Assembly (NCBI GenBank): GCA_018399435.1
Contig: JAGYOJ010000005.1
Coordinates: 1-22,556, forward strand
Length of the DNA: 22,556 nucleotides
Origin: Actinomycetota bacterium
GTDB taxonomy: Bacteria > Actinomycetota > Humimicrobiia > Humimicrobiales > Humimicrobiaceae
Reading direction: 5' to 3'
Position 1 is the stretch's first letter; each line of letters begins with the position of its first letter. The translations under genes and the position numbers were made by a program. This document shows positions 7,656-16,108 of this stretch, one piece after another. The notes under the pieces are model-generated. The model made no database searches and was not told the DNA's origin. It saw only the letters and a program-made list of their open reading frames with translations.

Positions 7656-9047
7656 ATGTTTTATAAAAATAACCAAACAAAAGTTGGCCTTATAGTTACG
7701 ATGTCGCTGGATAGAACATGGCCTGCCAGTATTGTTAATAAAGTTAAAGATTATTTGCCTCAGGCAAGACAAGCATTAAAAAAGGTGGCAGATGAAGTAA
7801 TCGATTGTGGAGAGATTGCAAGGAGCAATCAAGAAATGAAAAAACAGGGAGAAAAACTCCACAGGGAAGGAATCCATGTATTGGTAATATATGTGGGGAC
7901 CTGGACATATTCAAGCACATCAGTTATGGCTGCCATGGAATCTGATGTTCCTGTAATTGTATGGGCAAGCTCAAATATTGAAACCTTTGGAATTGTAGGA
8001 GGCTCAATTGTAAGGGGCGCTATGGATGAAGTTGGCATAAAAACCTATCTTGTGTATGGCGGTTTTGATGATAAGCGCACCCTAGAAGATTTAGAGGTTT
8101 TATGCAATGGCATTGCTGGCGCTACAAAGCTTAGGGGCATGGTTTATGGAGATGGGGGAAGCAGGTGCATGGGAATGTATACTGCTAGAATTGATCCATC
8201 TGAATGGATGTCCAGATTTGGAATAGACGTGGATGGCTTTGAGCAAGTAGATGTAATAGAAAGGTCAAAAAAGTATTCTGATAAGGAAGCTGCTAAATTT
8301 TTAGATTGGATGAAAGAAGAATTTAGTGGGGTTGAACCAGATGAAAAAGTCATGTATGCGCAAATAAAAAACTATTTTGCATTGCGTGAAATTATTGAAG
8401 AAAAGCAATATGATTTTATTGCAGTTAAATGCTTGCCGGAATTGCCCTCTTGCCATACAACTTTCTGTGTTGCCCATGCGCTATTAAATGACACATCATC
8501 TGATGGCTTTGGAGAAAATTGCCCATTTGTGTGTGCTTGTGAAGCTGATGCCAATGGGGCATTAACCATGCAAATTTTAAAAAATATTTCAGGAAAAACA
8601 ACCATGTTTACAGATGTCCTTTATTATGATTATGATGAAAACATGGTCAGAATGTGTAATTGTGGTTCACAGCCAACAGATTTTGCTAAGTCAAGAAAGG
8701 ATGTTACCTGGGTAACTGAAGGCTTGGGTGAATTTAACTGGAAAATAGGCGGAGCTTGCCCGAAATATGTCGGGAAACCAGGAAAATTAACTGTGGCAAG
8801 GCTGAGCAGGGTAAAAGGCGAGTATGTAATGTTAATACTTACTGCAGATGCATTGGATATGCCTATAGAGAAGCTGGATGAAACTAATTCACAGCAGCCG
8901 CATGTTTTTGCCAGGCTAGATTGCAAGCAGGAGAATTTTATAAAAAATCTTAGGGCAAACCACGTGCATGTAGTCGCTGGAGACTATAAGAAGGAGTTAA
9001 TAACAGCTTGTGAGGTTTTAGATATAAAACCAGTATTGCCAGAATAA
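7656..9047 (+). CDS. L-fucose/L-arabinose isomerase-family protein 1
   Basis: 463 residues, soluble, of the fucose isomerase-related family (COG2407 type). Metal-ligand positions of FucI/AraA isomerases can be matched: Glu296 in CACEADANGA, Asp320 in FTDV, and His436 in ANHVHVVAGD. The N-terminal part has the two Rossmann-like domains (VGLIVTMSLDRTW, VIYVGTWTYSS, PVIVWASSN). These enzymes interconvert an aldose and its ketose using Mn2+ or a similar metal. True FucI is longer (about 590 residues) and canonical AraA is a different branch, so substrate specificity is open. With AraB and AraD downstream, L-arabinose to L-ribulose is one candidate. GGAG at 7645-7648 supports the ATG. It is the first gene of the catabolic run. 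Confidence 0.85.
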   Translation: MFYKNNQTKVGLIVTMSLDRTWPASIVNKVKDYLPQARQALKKVADEVIDCGEIARSNQEMKKQGEKLHREGIHVLVIYVGTWTYSSTSVMAAMESDVPVIVWASSNIETFGIVGGSIVRGAMDEVGIKTYLVYGGFDDKRTLEDLEVLCNGIAGATKLRGMVYGDGGSRCMGMYTARIDPSEWMSRFGIDVDGFEQVDVIERSKKYSDKEAAKFLDWMKEEFSGVEPDEKVMYAQIKNYFALREIIEEKQYDFIAVKCLPELPSCHTTFCVAHALLNDTSSDGFGENCPFVCACEADANGALTMQILKNISGKTTMFTDVLYYDYDENMVRMCNCGSQPTDFAKSRKDVTWVTEGLGEFNWKIGGACPKYVGKPGKLTVARLSRVKGEYVMLILTADALDMPIEKLDETNSQQPHVFARLDCKQENFIKNLRANHVHVVAGDYKKELITACEVLDIKPVLPE

Positions 9048-9137
9048 TTTTAATATTTTTTGTTATCTAAATATACTTTACCTGGTTTATGTATAAATAA
9101 ATACTGCAACCAGATAATAGGGCGGAAAGGCTATAAA

Positions 9138-10151
9138 ATGGGTAAAGCTAATATTTATATTATTGCCAAAGAAGCAGGAGTATCAGCTGCAACAGTATCG
9201 AGGTTTTTTAATAACAAGTCGATTGTAAAGGAATCAACCAGGAAAAAAATTTTAAAAGTATGCAATAAATATAATTATGAGCCCTCCAGGATAGCCAGTG
9301 CAATAACTACTAAAAAAACCAAATCTATTGGCCTTATAGTCCCTAGCCTAAAAGAGCCGCCCTTTATTGAACTTATAGGCGGAGCAGAATCTATATTATA
9401 TGAAAATGGTTACTGCCTTTCTGTTTTTAATGCAAGGCAAAGTGTGGAAAGGCAATTAGAGATTGCAAAAATTATTGATAACAGGATAATTGATGGCGTG
9501 ATATTTTCAGGAGTTTATGGCAGGGAAAAAGACAAGATATTTATTAATGAAATGCTAAAGAGAGAAATCCCTTGTATTATGGTAGACAGGATAATACCGG
9601 ATATCGATATTCCTTTTGTTGCCAGCAATGATTATCTTGGGGGACAGCTTGCTGCTGAATATATTTTGAGCAATAACCATAAAAAGATTGGAATTGTTAC
9701 TTATGAAAGGGAAGTCTATATTTTTAACCGGAGAGTTACAGGCTTTATGGATGTGCTGGAAAAAAATGGATTAAAGCCAGAATTTATATTAGAGCTTCCT
9801 CTTGAATTTAGAAAGGTGGAAAAAACTATAATGGCCCATAAGGAAAAATTGCTCCATAATGATGTAAGCGTAATATTTGGAACAACTGATTCAATAGCAA
9901 TTTTTCTTATTAGCCTTTTTTTGGAAAATAATATAAAAGTTCCAGATAAAGTTTCTGTCATGGGGTATGACAATATTACTTATTCCAGGCTAATTTATCC
10001 TAAGCTTACTACAATTCACCATGACATGTTTGAGCTTGGCAAAGTCGTGGCTAAAAAACTTTTAAATAGATTAGAAAATGGAGACTATGAAAATAATAAG
10101 CAAATAATAGACCCTAAAATTTGTATTAGGGAATCTGTTAAGAAAATTTAA
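9138..10151 (+). CDS. LacI-family transcriptional regulator
   Basis: 337 residues, full length for the family. The N-terminal helix-turn-helix reads IYIIAKEAGVSAATVSRFFN, followed by the hinge region (YNYEPSRIASAITTKKT). A periplasmic-binding-like effector domain follows (SIGLIVPSLKEPPFIELIGG, VSVMGYDNI, PKLTTIHHDMFELG). The start is the ATG at 9138, with GGAAAGG at 9124-9130 placed correctly; an upstream TTG at 9060 in the same frame would add 26 residues foreign to the family. The gene sits inside the catabolic run, so it probably autoregulates with it and responds to a sugar or sugar phosphate. It may bind the operator at 2786, the repeat at 7624, or both. Confidence 0.93.
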   Translation: MGKANIYIIAKEAGVSAATVSRFFNNKSIVKESTRKKILKVCNKYNYEPSRIASAITTKKTKSIGLIVPSLKEPPFIELIGGAESILYENGYCLSVFNARQSVERQLEIAKIIDNRIIDGVIFSGVYGREKDKIFINEMLKREIPCIMVDRIIPDIDIPFVASNDYLGGQLAAEYILSNNHKKIGIVTYEREVYIFNRRVTGFMDVLEKNGLKPEFILELPLEFRKVEKTIMAHKEKLLHNDVSVIFGTTDSIAIFLISLFLENNIKVPDKVSVMGYDNITYSRLIYPKLTTIHHDMFELGKVVAKKLLNRLENGDYENNKQIIDPKICIRESVKKI

Positions 10152-10173
10152 GATTTGAGAGGAGTTAAATTAA

Positions 10174-11457
10174 ATGAATTCAAGAGAAAAATTTTTAGAA
10201 ACCATGAAGTTTAACCCCAAAGCCAAAGCAAATAAATGGGAATTTGGCATTTGGGGTTCAACAATTGAAAGATGGTATAAGGAAGGTTTGGAGAAAAAGC
10301 ATTATCCTAAAGTTCCTACCAACATTATTAATACTACTGCTTCTTTATATACTCCTGTCTGGACCCATGAGTGGCGCAAAACAAAGACTATTGTTGAAAA
10401 AGTTTATAAAGAGCCTGAAAGGGAGATAAAGCTTCCTAAAGGAATTGCCACTATGGCCGGCGGCTTGTATTGGCCCACGCAGGGGTTTCCGCTAGATGTC
10501 GATGTGGCAAATTATTTTAATTTTGACACATCTCAGGTTATAGTTAATGTAGAACAATTTGTCTATCCCCATTTTGAAATAAAGGTGGTAGATGAAAATG
10601 AAAAGTATATAGATTATATTGACATAGATGGGGGAACAAGGAGATTTTCTAAATCCCAGCAGGTTCTTCCCGGGGGGCTGGATTGGATTATAAAAGACTG
10701 GGATTCATGGAACAAATTAAAAGAGGAAAGGTTTAGCCTGGATAAGATAAAAGATAGGTTTCCTGACAACTGGCCAGAGCTTTTAGAAGAATACAAAAAT
10801 AGGGATTACCCTCTAACGGTAGGAGGATACCCTAATGGACTGTTTGGAAGCCTGACTCACTTAATTGGCTATGAAAATCTTTTTTTATTTTATTATGACC
10901 AGCCTGATTTAGTAAAAGATGTTTTAGAAAGATTAACAGATGTCTGGATTGCTGTGTGGGAGGAAGTCCTAGGATATGTAGACCTGGATTTAGCTAATTT
11001 ATGGGAAGATGTATCATCTGGCAAAGGCTCAATGATATCTCCTAAAGTATTTAAAGAATTTTTGACGCCATATTATAAGAAGTTGACCGATTTTTTAAAG
11101 GGAAAAGGCGTAGATATTATTTTTGTAGACACTGACGGTGACTGCAATGAGCTTATACCTTTATTTATGGAAGCCGGGATAACCGGCCTTTATCCAATGG
11201 AAGTAAGTGCAGGCATGGATGTAGTTGCTGCAAGGAAAAAATATCCTGACTTACAAATAATGGGAGGGATCCCTAAATCTGATATTACATTGGGCAAAAA
11301 AAGAATTGATGAATTTCTAGAGCCTGTAAATTGGCTTCTTAAACAGGGCGGATATATTCCTTTTGGGGACCATTTTATTCCCCCTGAGGTACCCTGGAAA
11401 GAATTTAAATATTACAGGGAGAAGTTAAATAAGATGATAAATGAAGCTGCAAAGTAA
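10174..11457 (+). CDS. Uroporphyrinogen decarboxylase-fold (methyltransferase-like) protein
   Basis: 427 residues, soluble. The C-terminal half carries the URO-D/MtaA-type TIM barrel signature: WEDVSSGKGSMISP (277-290), VDTDGDCNELIPLFMEAGI (318-336), MEVSAGMD, and the closing GDHFIPPEVPW (398-408). The family includes haem-pathway decarboxylases and zinc-dependent corrinoid methyltransferases. The HxC zinc motif of MtaA/MtbA is not present at the expected place (DxDGDC instead), and HemE's usual N-terminal substrate motifs are not evident. I therefore do not call it HemE or MtaA. No corrinoid-binding protein is encoded nearby. It starts 22 bases after the regulator with AGGAG, so it belongs to the sugar operon, but its reaction is unknown; a role with methylated sugars is only speculation. 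Confidence 0.8.
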   Translation: MNSREKFLETMKFNPKAKANKWEFGIWGSTIERWYKEGLEKKHYPKVPTNIINTTASLYTPVWTHEWRKTKTIVEKVYKEPEREIKLPKGIATMAGGLYWPTQGFPLDVDVANYFNFDTSQVIVNVEQFVYPHFEIKVVDENEKYIDYIDIDGGTRRFSKSQQVLPGGLDWIIKDWDSWNKLKEERFSLDKIKDRFPDNWPELLEEYKNRDYPLTVGGYPNGLFGSLTHLIGYENLFLFYYDQPDLVKDVLERLTDVWIAVWEEVLGYVDLDLANLWEDVSSGKGSMISPKVFKEFLTPYYKKLTDFLKGKGVDIIFVDTDGDCNELIPLFMEAGITGLYPMEVSAGMDVVAARKKYPDLQIMGGIPKSDITLGKKRIDEFLEPVNWLLKQGGYIPFGDHFIPPEVPWKEFKYYREKLNKMINEAAK

Positions 11458-11486
11458 AATTAAATAATTTTTAGGAGGTAATTATT

Positions 11487-12722
11487 ATGGCAAAGAAAGT
11501 AAAAGAATTTATTAAGAGGACAATGGATAGTTACAGCGGCGTACTGCATTTAGCGCCAACTTGGGTTCCGCGAGCTTTTTGTATTCCTGGAAGAAGGCTG
11601 AAACTGCATAATGATGATCTTTTTGCTTTAGGGACTGACAGGGGAGGGATTGATGAGAGATGGTTTTCATCCACCTGCCCCGCAGATAATGGACCAGGCA
11701 CGCCTGAGGATGAAGGCTTAAGCTATGCAGTTTGTGAAGGTGAAAAAGTGCTTCTTAGGGATATTATTGAAGAAGATGGCTCAACTATTTTGGGAGAGAA
11801 GGTAATGGATAGATGGGGAGGGCTTAAAGTATTTTCTAAATTTTTTGATAATATGGATGCATTGCCCCACCATGTACATTTAGGGTCTGAACATGCAAAA
11901 AAAATTGGCATGGAAGGAAAACCTGAATCCTATTATTTCCCGCCACAGGTTAATTATTGTGAAAACAATTTTCCTTATACCTTTTTTGGCTTAGAGCCTG
12001 GCACTAGCAGAGAGCAAGTAAAAAAATGCATAGAGGATTTTGAAAAAGGCGATAATAAAATTACAAGCCTTTCAAAAGCCTATAAGCTGGATGTTGGAAC
12101 TGGCTGGCTTCTTCCACCAGGGATATTGCATGCCCCTGGCTCACTATGCTCCTTTGAGGTACAGTGGGCTTCTGATGTTTATAGCATGTTCCAATCAGTT
12201 ACTGCAAATAAGCCAGTTGACAGGTCCCTTTTAGTAAAAGACATGCCTGAAGATAAAAAAGATGATATAGACTATATAGTAAGCGTTCTTGACTGGGAGT
12301 TAAATGTATTACCTGACTTTAAGGAAAAATTTTATCTGGAGCCAATTAATATTGGGGATACTAAAAATAAGGGGTATCAGGAAAAATGGATTATCTATGG
12401 AAGAGTTAATGATGAAGAATCATTTAGCTCAAAAGAGCTAACGGTTTATCCTGGGAGCAAAGCATTTATAAAGGATACGGGCGCTTATGGCCTGATTACT
12501 GTTCAAGGTTATGGAACAATTAATAATATGCCTTTAGAAACTCCTGCAATGATAAGGTTTGGAGATCTTACAAGGGATGAATACTTTGTACCTTATGCTA
12601 CAGCAACAGAGGGGGTTATGATTGAGAATAAAGGAAGCGAGCCATTAGTAATTCTTAAATTTTTCGGGCCAGATTGTAATTCTGACATGCCAGAAATAAG
12701 CGATGGTAAAAATAAACAATAG
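11487..12722 (+). CDS. Cupin sugar isomerase-like protein (type I phosphomannose isomerase fold)
   Basis: 411 residues. A metal-binding cupin core is visible: HHVH (His129, His131), Glu147 in GKPESYYF, and His215 in PPGILHAPGS, which matches the HxH..E..H metal site of type I mannose-6-phosphate isomerases and related cupins. A second cupin-like half (about 300-395) ends in LVILKFFGPD. The protein may isomerise an aldose or aldose phosphate; D-lyxose isomerases are also cupins, but I cannot assign the substrate. AGGAGG precedes the ATG, and the gene is packed between the URO-D-fold gene (29-base gap) and the epimerase (9-base gap), so co-transcription is very likely. Confidence 0.75.
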   Translation: MAKKVKEFIKRTMDSYSGVLHLAPTWVPRAFCIPGRRLKLHNDDLFALGTDRGGIDERWFSSTCPADNGPGTPEDEGLSYAVCEGEKVLLRDIIEEDGSTILGEKVMDRWGGLKVFSKFFDNMDALPHHVHLGSEHAKKIGMEGKPESYYFPPQVNYCENNFPYTFFGLEPGTSREQVKKCIEDFEKGDNKITSLSKAYKLDVGTGWLLPPGILHAPGSLCSFEVQWASDVYSMFQSVTANKPVDRSLLVKDMPEDKKDDIDYIVSVLDWELNVLPDFKEKFYLEPINIGDTKNKGYQEKWIIYGRVNDEESFSSKELTVYPGSKAFIKDTGAYGLITVQGYGTINNMPLETPAMIRFGDLTRDEYFVPYATATEGVMIENKGSEPLVILKFFGPDCNSDMPEISDGKNKQ

Positions 12723-12731
12723 GAGGAAGCT

Positions 12732-13682
12732 ATGAAGCTTCAGAATTTTGAGATAAAGAATGAAGAGATAAAGAAAAATTTTTTAAAGCTTAAAAAACAA
12801 AAACCTGAAAAATTAAAGAACAGGTTAAAATTTTCCTGGTCTAATTGGGGGTTTGGTGTAGAAAGCCTAGAAGATTCAGCTGAAAGGCTAAATAAATATA
12901 AAATAAAATATATTGAGCTGCACGGAAACAGGTATGGCAAGGATTTAGGTTATAATACAGATGATGTAAAAAAGATTTTATCTTCCTATGAGATTGAGGT
13001 TAGTGGAATATGTGGAATGTTCTCTGCTGAAAATGACCTTTCCTCTAATGTCCCAATATGCAGGCAGAGGGCAATTGATTATATTAAAAGAAACCTTGAG
13101 ACGGGAAGCCAGCTTGGGGCCAAGTATTTTTTGGTAGTGCCCGGCGCAGTTGGCAGGCCTGATGCTTATGATGACATGGAATTTTTCCGTTCAGTTGAAA
13201 CGCTAAAAATAGTAGCAGGCGAATTTGAAAAATTTGGCATAAGGGGCGCGGTCGAGCCCATAAGGTCTGCTGAGGTTAGCTTTTGCCATACTTTCCAGGA
13301 TGCAAAAAATTATATAAATGCGGCTGGCAGCCCGGGAGTAAGGCATATAAACGGAGACTTGTACCATATGCTGGTAGAAGAGGCACATATAGGCAAGGCA
13401 ATTGTTGATGCTAAGGGGGTGCTTACAAATCTCCACATGGCAGATACAAACAGGGGCGCTTTAGGAGATGGTTTTATTGATTTAGACACCATAATTATGG
13501 CATTATATATTATTGGCTATAATAATGACGATAGTTGTTTTTTAAGCCCTGAACCACTGGGGCCTGGAGGAGACCCTTATCCAGCAATGTATGGCAAACC
13601 AGATGCAGGCAAGCTTGATGATCTGGTTAAAAAGTCAGTTAGCTATTTTAGGGAAAGGGAAGAAGAAGTATTAAATATGTAA
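12732..13682 (+). CDS. Ketose 3-epimerase-like TIM barrel (D-tagatose 3-epimerase / UlaE-type family)
   Basis: 316 residues of the xylose-isomerase-like TIM barrel family. The four metal/catalytic residues of D-tagatose/D-psicose 3-epimerases are present with family spacing: Glu175 (AVEPI), Asp209 (NGDLYHM), His235 (LHMADTNRGALGDG) and Glu274 (SPEPLG). These enzymes invert C3 of free ketoses; UlaE/SgbU-type relatives act on L-xylulose 5-phosphate. Beside AraB and AraD, likely reactions are L-xylulose to L-ribulose, or the 5-phosphates. The first 30 residues are a Lys-rich extension before the barrel begins at LKFSWSNWGFG. GGAGGA precedes the ATG, 9 bases after the cupin gene. A sugar-phosphate isomerase with another specificity cannot be excluded. 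Confidence 0.82.
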   Translation: MKLQNFEIKNEEIKKNFLKLKKQKPEKLKNRLKFSWSNWGFGVESLEDSAERLNKYKIKYIELHGNRYGKDLGYNTDDVKKILSSYEIEVSGICGMFSAENDLSSNVPICRQRAIDYIKRNLETGSQLGAKYFLVVPGAVGRPDAYDDMEFFRSVETLKIVAGEFEKFGIRGAVEPIRSAEVSFCHTFQDAKNYINAAGSPGVRHINGDLYHMLVEEAHIGKAIVDAKGVLTNLHMADTNRGALGDGFIDLDTIIMALYIIGYNNDDSCFLSPEPLGPGGDPYPAMYGKPDAGKLDDLVKKSVSYFREREEEVLNM

Positions 13683-13702
13683 TAATTTAAGAGGGGATAT
13701 AA

Positions 13703-15358
13703 ATGGCTGAAGATAAATATGTAATAGGCATTGATTTTGGAACTGATTCAGTGCGTTCAGTTGTAGTAAATGCAAATACAGGCAAAGAGGTATCAACCCA
13801 TGTCTCTTATTATCCAAGGTGGATGGAAGGCAAGTACTGTGATCCTTCAAAAAACCAATTCAGGCAGCATCCACTGGACCATATAGAATCTTTAGGGGAT
13901 TCAGTTACAAAGGCATTAGATAAAGCTGGAGACATTAATGAGAAGGTAATCGGAATAGGCGTTGACACTACTGGCTCAACGCCTGCGCCAGTTGACAAGG
14001 ATGGAAATGTATTAGCATTAAAAGAAGAATTTAAAGATAACCCTAATGCCATGTTTGTGTTATGGAAAGACCATACTGCGGTAAAAGAAGCAGAAGAAAT
14101 TAATAAACTTGCAAAAAGCTGGGGAGGAGAAGACTTTACCAAATATGAAGGCGGGGTATATTCTAGTGAATGGTTCTGGGCAAAAATACTTCATGTATTC
14201 AGGGAAGATAAAAAAGTAAGGGATTCTTCTTTTTCCTGGATAGAGCATGCAGATTGGATCCCAGCTATCCTTACAGGGAACACAGATCCGCTAAAGATAA
14301 AAAGGAGCAGGTGCGCTGCGGGGCATAAAGCTATGTGGCACAGCGACTGGGGCGGCCTTCCTGAAGAAGAATTTTTAAGAAAACTGGATCCGGCTCTGGA
14401 AGGATTAAGGGCCAACTTTTATAAAGATACTTACACTTCAGATAAAAAAGCTGGAGGCCTTTTAAAAGATTGGGCCAAAAAGCTGGGCTTAAAAGAAGGA
14501 ATAGCTGTAGCAGTAGGAGCCTTTGATGCCCATATGGGCGCAGTAGGCGCGCAAATAAAGGACAAAACTTTTGTAAAAATACTGGGAACTTCCTGCTGTG
14601 ATATTGCTGTAACTCCTAAAGAAAGATTATCTGACAAGCTAGTTTCAGGTATCTGTGGGCAGGTAGATGGCTCGGTAATTCCAGAAATGATTGGGCTTGA
14701 AGCCGGCCAGTCATCATTTGGAGATGTTTATGCATGGTTTAAGGATTTACTTTCATGGCCCATTGAGAATTTGATTGAAGAAGATATTAAAAAAGATGAA
14801 ATAGAAGAAAAAATTATACCTGCTTTAACTAAAGAGGCTGAGAAAATAAGCCCTTCTGAAACCGGCCTACTTGCACTGGATTGGCTAAATGGCAGGAGAA
14901 CGCCTTATGCTGACCAGACATTAAAGGGAGCTATAGCTGGGCTTACACTGGGAACAACTGCTCCTAAAATATTTAGAGCTTTAGTAGAATCTACTGCTTT
15001 TGGCGCCAGGGCTATAGTGGAAAGGTTCAGGGAAGAAAAAATAGAAATTGAAGAAGTAGTAGGCATTGGAGGAATTTCGCAGAAATCCCCTTTTGTAATG
15101 CAAGTACTCGCAGATGTTATGGACATGCCGGTAAAAGTAGCAAAATCTGAACAGGCAGTTGCTCTTGGAGCTGCAATGTTTGCAGCTGTAGCCTCAGGCC
15201 ATTATGGCAATATAGAAGAAGCGCAGGACAAGATAGGAAGCGGATTTACTAAAGTTTATAAGCCTGACAGGCAAAATGCCAAATTTTATGACGGCCTTTA
15301 CAAGAAATATAAGAAACTGGGCGGTAGCCTTGAGAATATACTAAGAGAGTTGGGTTAG
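13703..15358 (+). CDS. araB: Ribulokinase
   Basis: 551 residues of the FGGY sugar kinase family, AraB branch. Segments agree closely with E. coli AraB as I recall it: GIDFGTDSVRSVVV (9-22), NQFRQHP, GVDTTGSTPAPVDKDGNVLA, VLWKDHTAV, YSSEWFWAKILHV, GICGQVDGSV, and LNGRRTP. Asp275 in GAFDAHMGAVG is the expected catalytic base; GIGGIS (454-459) and ALGAA form the nucleotide site. It phosphorylates the 5-hydroxyl of L-ribulose, and E. coli AraB accepts all four 2-ketopentoses. AraD follows after a single base, a strong sign of coupled expression. This is the best-identified kinase in the locus and indicates a pentulose intermediate, not a 6-deoxyketose. Confidence 0.96.
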   Translation: MAEDKYVIGIDFGTDSVRSVVVNANTGKEVSTHVSYYPRWMEGKYCDPSKNQFRQHPLDHIESLGDSVTKALDKAGDINEKVIGIGVDTTGSTPAPVDKDGNVLALKEEFKDNPNAMFVLWKDHTAVKEAEEINKLAKSWGGEDFTKYEGGVYSSEWFWAKILHVFREDKKVRDSSFSWIEHADWIPAILTGNTDPLKIKRSRCAAGHKAMWHSDWGGLPEEEFLRKLDPALEGLRANFYKDTYTSDKKAGGLLKDWAKKLGLKEGIAVAVGAFDAHMGAVGAQIKDKTFVKILGTSCCDIAVTPKERLSDKLVSGICGQVDGSVIPEMIGLEAGQSSFGDVYAWFKDLLSWPIENLIEEDIKKDEIEEKIIPALTKEAEKISPSETGLLALDWLNGRRTPYADQTLKGAIAGLTLGTTAPKIFRALVESTAFGARAIVERFREEKIEIEEVVGIGGISQKSPFVMQVLADVMDMPVKVAKSEQAVALGAAMFAAVASGHYGNIEEAQDKIGSGFTKVYKPDRQNAKFYDGLYKKYKKLGGSLENILRELG

Positions 15359-15359
15359 G

Positions 15360-16055
15360 ATGCTTGAAAAATTAAAAGAAGAAGTTTATGAAGCCAATAT
15401 GGATTTAGTAAAAAATGGCCTGGTTGTTTATACTTTTGGCAATGTTTCAGGAATTGACAAGGATAGCAGCATTATATGCATTAAGCCAAGCGGCGTTGAT
15501 TACGGGAAACTAAAACCCGAAGACATGGTTTTAGTGAATCTGGACGGCAAAAAGATAGAAGGAAGGCTTAATCCTTCATCTGATACAAAAACGCATCTTG
15601 TCCTTTATAATAATTTTAAAGGAATTGGGGGAGTGGCGCATACCCATTCTAAATATGCAACAGCCTGGGCTCAGGCAAAAAGGCCTCTTTATTGCCTTGG
15701 AACTACACATGCTGATTATTTCAATGGAGAAGTTCCATGCACCAAGGTTATAGAAGATAAAAATATAAAAAAAGGCTATGAACATGAAACAGGCAATTTA
15801 ATTGTAGAAACATTTAAAAATTTAGATTACCATGAAATGAAAGCCGTTATCGTTGCCAGCCATGGGCCATTTTCCTGGGGGGAAAATGCTAAAGATGCGG
15901 TTATGGTTAGTTCAATTTTAGAAATTATAGCAGAGATGAACATATACTCAGTAATTATAAATCCAAAAGTTAAAAATATTAAGCAAAGCTTGCTTGATAA
16001 GCACTATAAGAGAAAGCATGGCAAAAATGCATATTATGGACAAAAAAAGCAATAA
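15360..16055 (+). CDS. araD: L-ribulose-5-phosphate 4-epimerase
   Basis: 231 residues, equal in length to E. coli AraD, in the class II aldolase/epimerase family. The zinc ligands are His94 and His96 (GGVAHTHSKYAT) and His168 (ASHGPFSWG). Asp75 (PSSDTKTH), Asp119 (GTTHADYFNG) and the terminal tyrosines in KHGKNAYYGQ match the AraD active site and distinguish it from fuculose- or rhamnulose-phosphate aldolases. It converts L-ribulose 5-phosphate to D-xylulose 5-phosphate, entering the pentose phosphate pathway. It starts one base after the araB stop, so translation is probably coupled. Confidence 0.95.
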   Translation: MLEKLKEEVYEANMDLVKNGLVVYTFGNVSGIDKDSSIICIKPSGVDYGKLKPEDMVLVNLDGKKIEGRLNPSSDTKTHLVLYNNFKGIGGVAHTHSKYATAWAQAKRPLYCLGTTHADYFNGEVPCTKVIEDKNIKKGYEHETGNLIVETFKNLDYHEMKAVIVASHGPFSWGENAKDAVMVSSILEIIAEMNIYSVIINPKVKNIKQSLLDKHYKRKHGKNAYYGQKKQ

Positions 16056-16098
16056 ATTAGATTTTATTTAAATATGACAATTTTAAAAAATTTAAGAT

Positions 16099-16103
16099 GG
16101 TGG
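16099..16103 (+). promoter_or_regulatory. Ribosome binding site deciding the rhaA start
   Basis: GGTGG lies five bases before ATG 16109. The alternative in-frame ATG at 16097 has only A/T-rich sequence upstream and would overlap this site. Confidence 0.6.
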
Positions 16104-16108
16104 TTAAA

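Noticed and set aside
9082..9113. CTGGTT ... AACCAG arms before the second LacI gene as an operator or hairpin
   Set aside because: Only six-base arms with a 20-base separation, too weak in AT-rich DNA to call. It shares CTGGTTT with the importer operator but lacks the other half-site.
9060..9137. TTG-started 26-residue extension of the LacI regulator
   Set aside because: LacI proteins begin just before the helix-turn-helix. The ATG at 9138 has a well-placed GGAAAGG, while the TTG has none.
15360..16055. Class II protein as fuculose- or rhamnulose-phosphate aldolase
   Set aside because: Its length, GTTHADYFNG segment and KHGKNAYYGQ ending are those of AraD, and it follows araB by one base.
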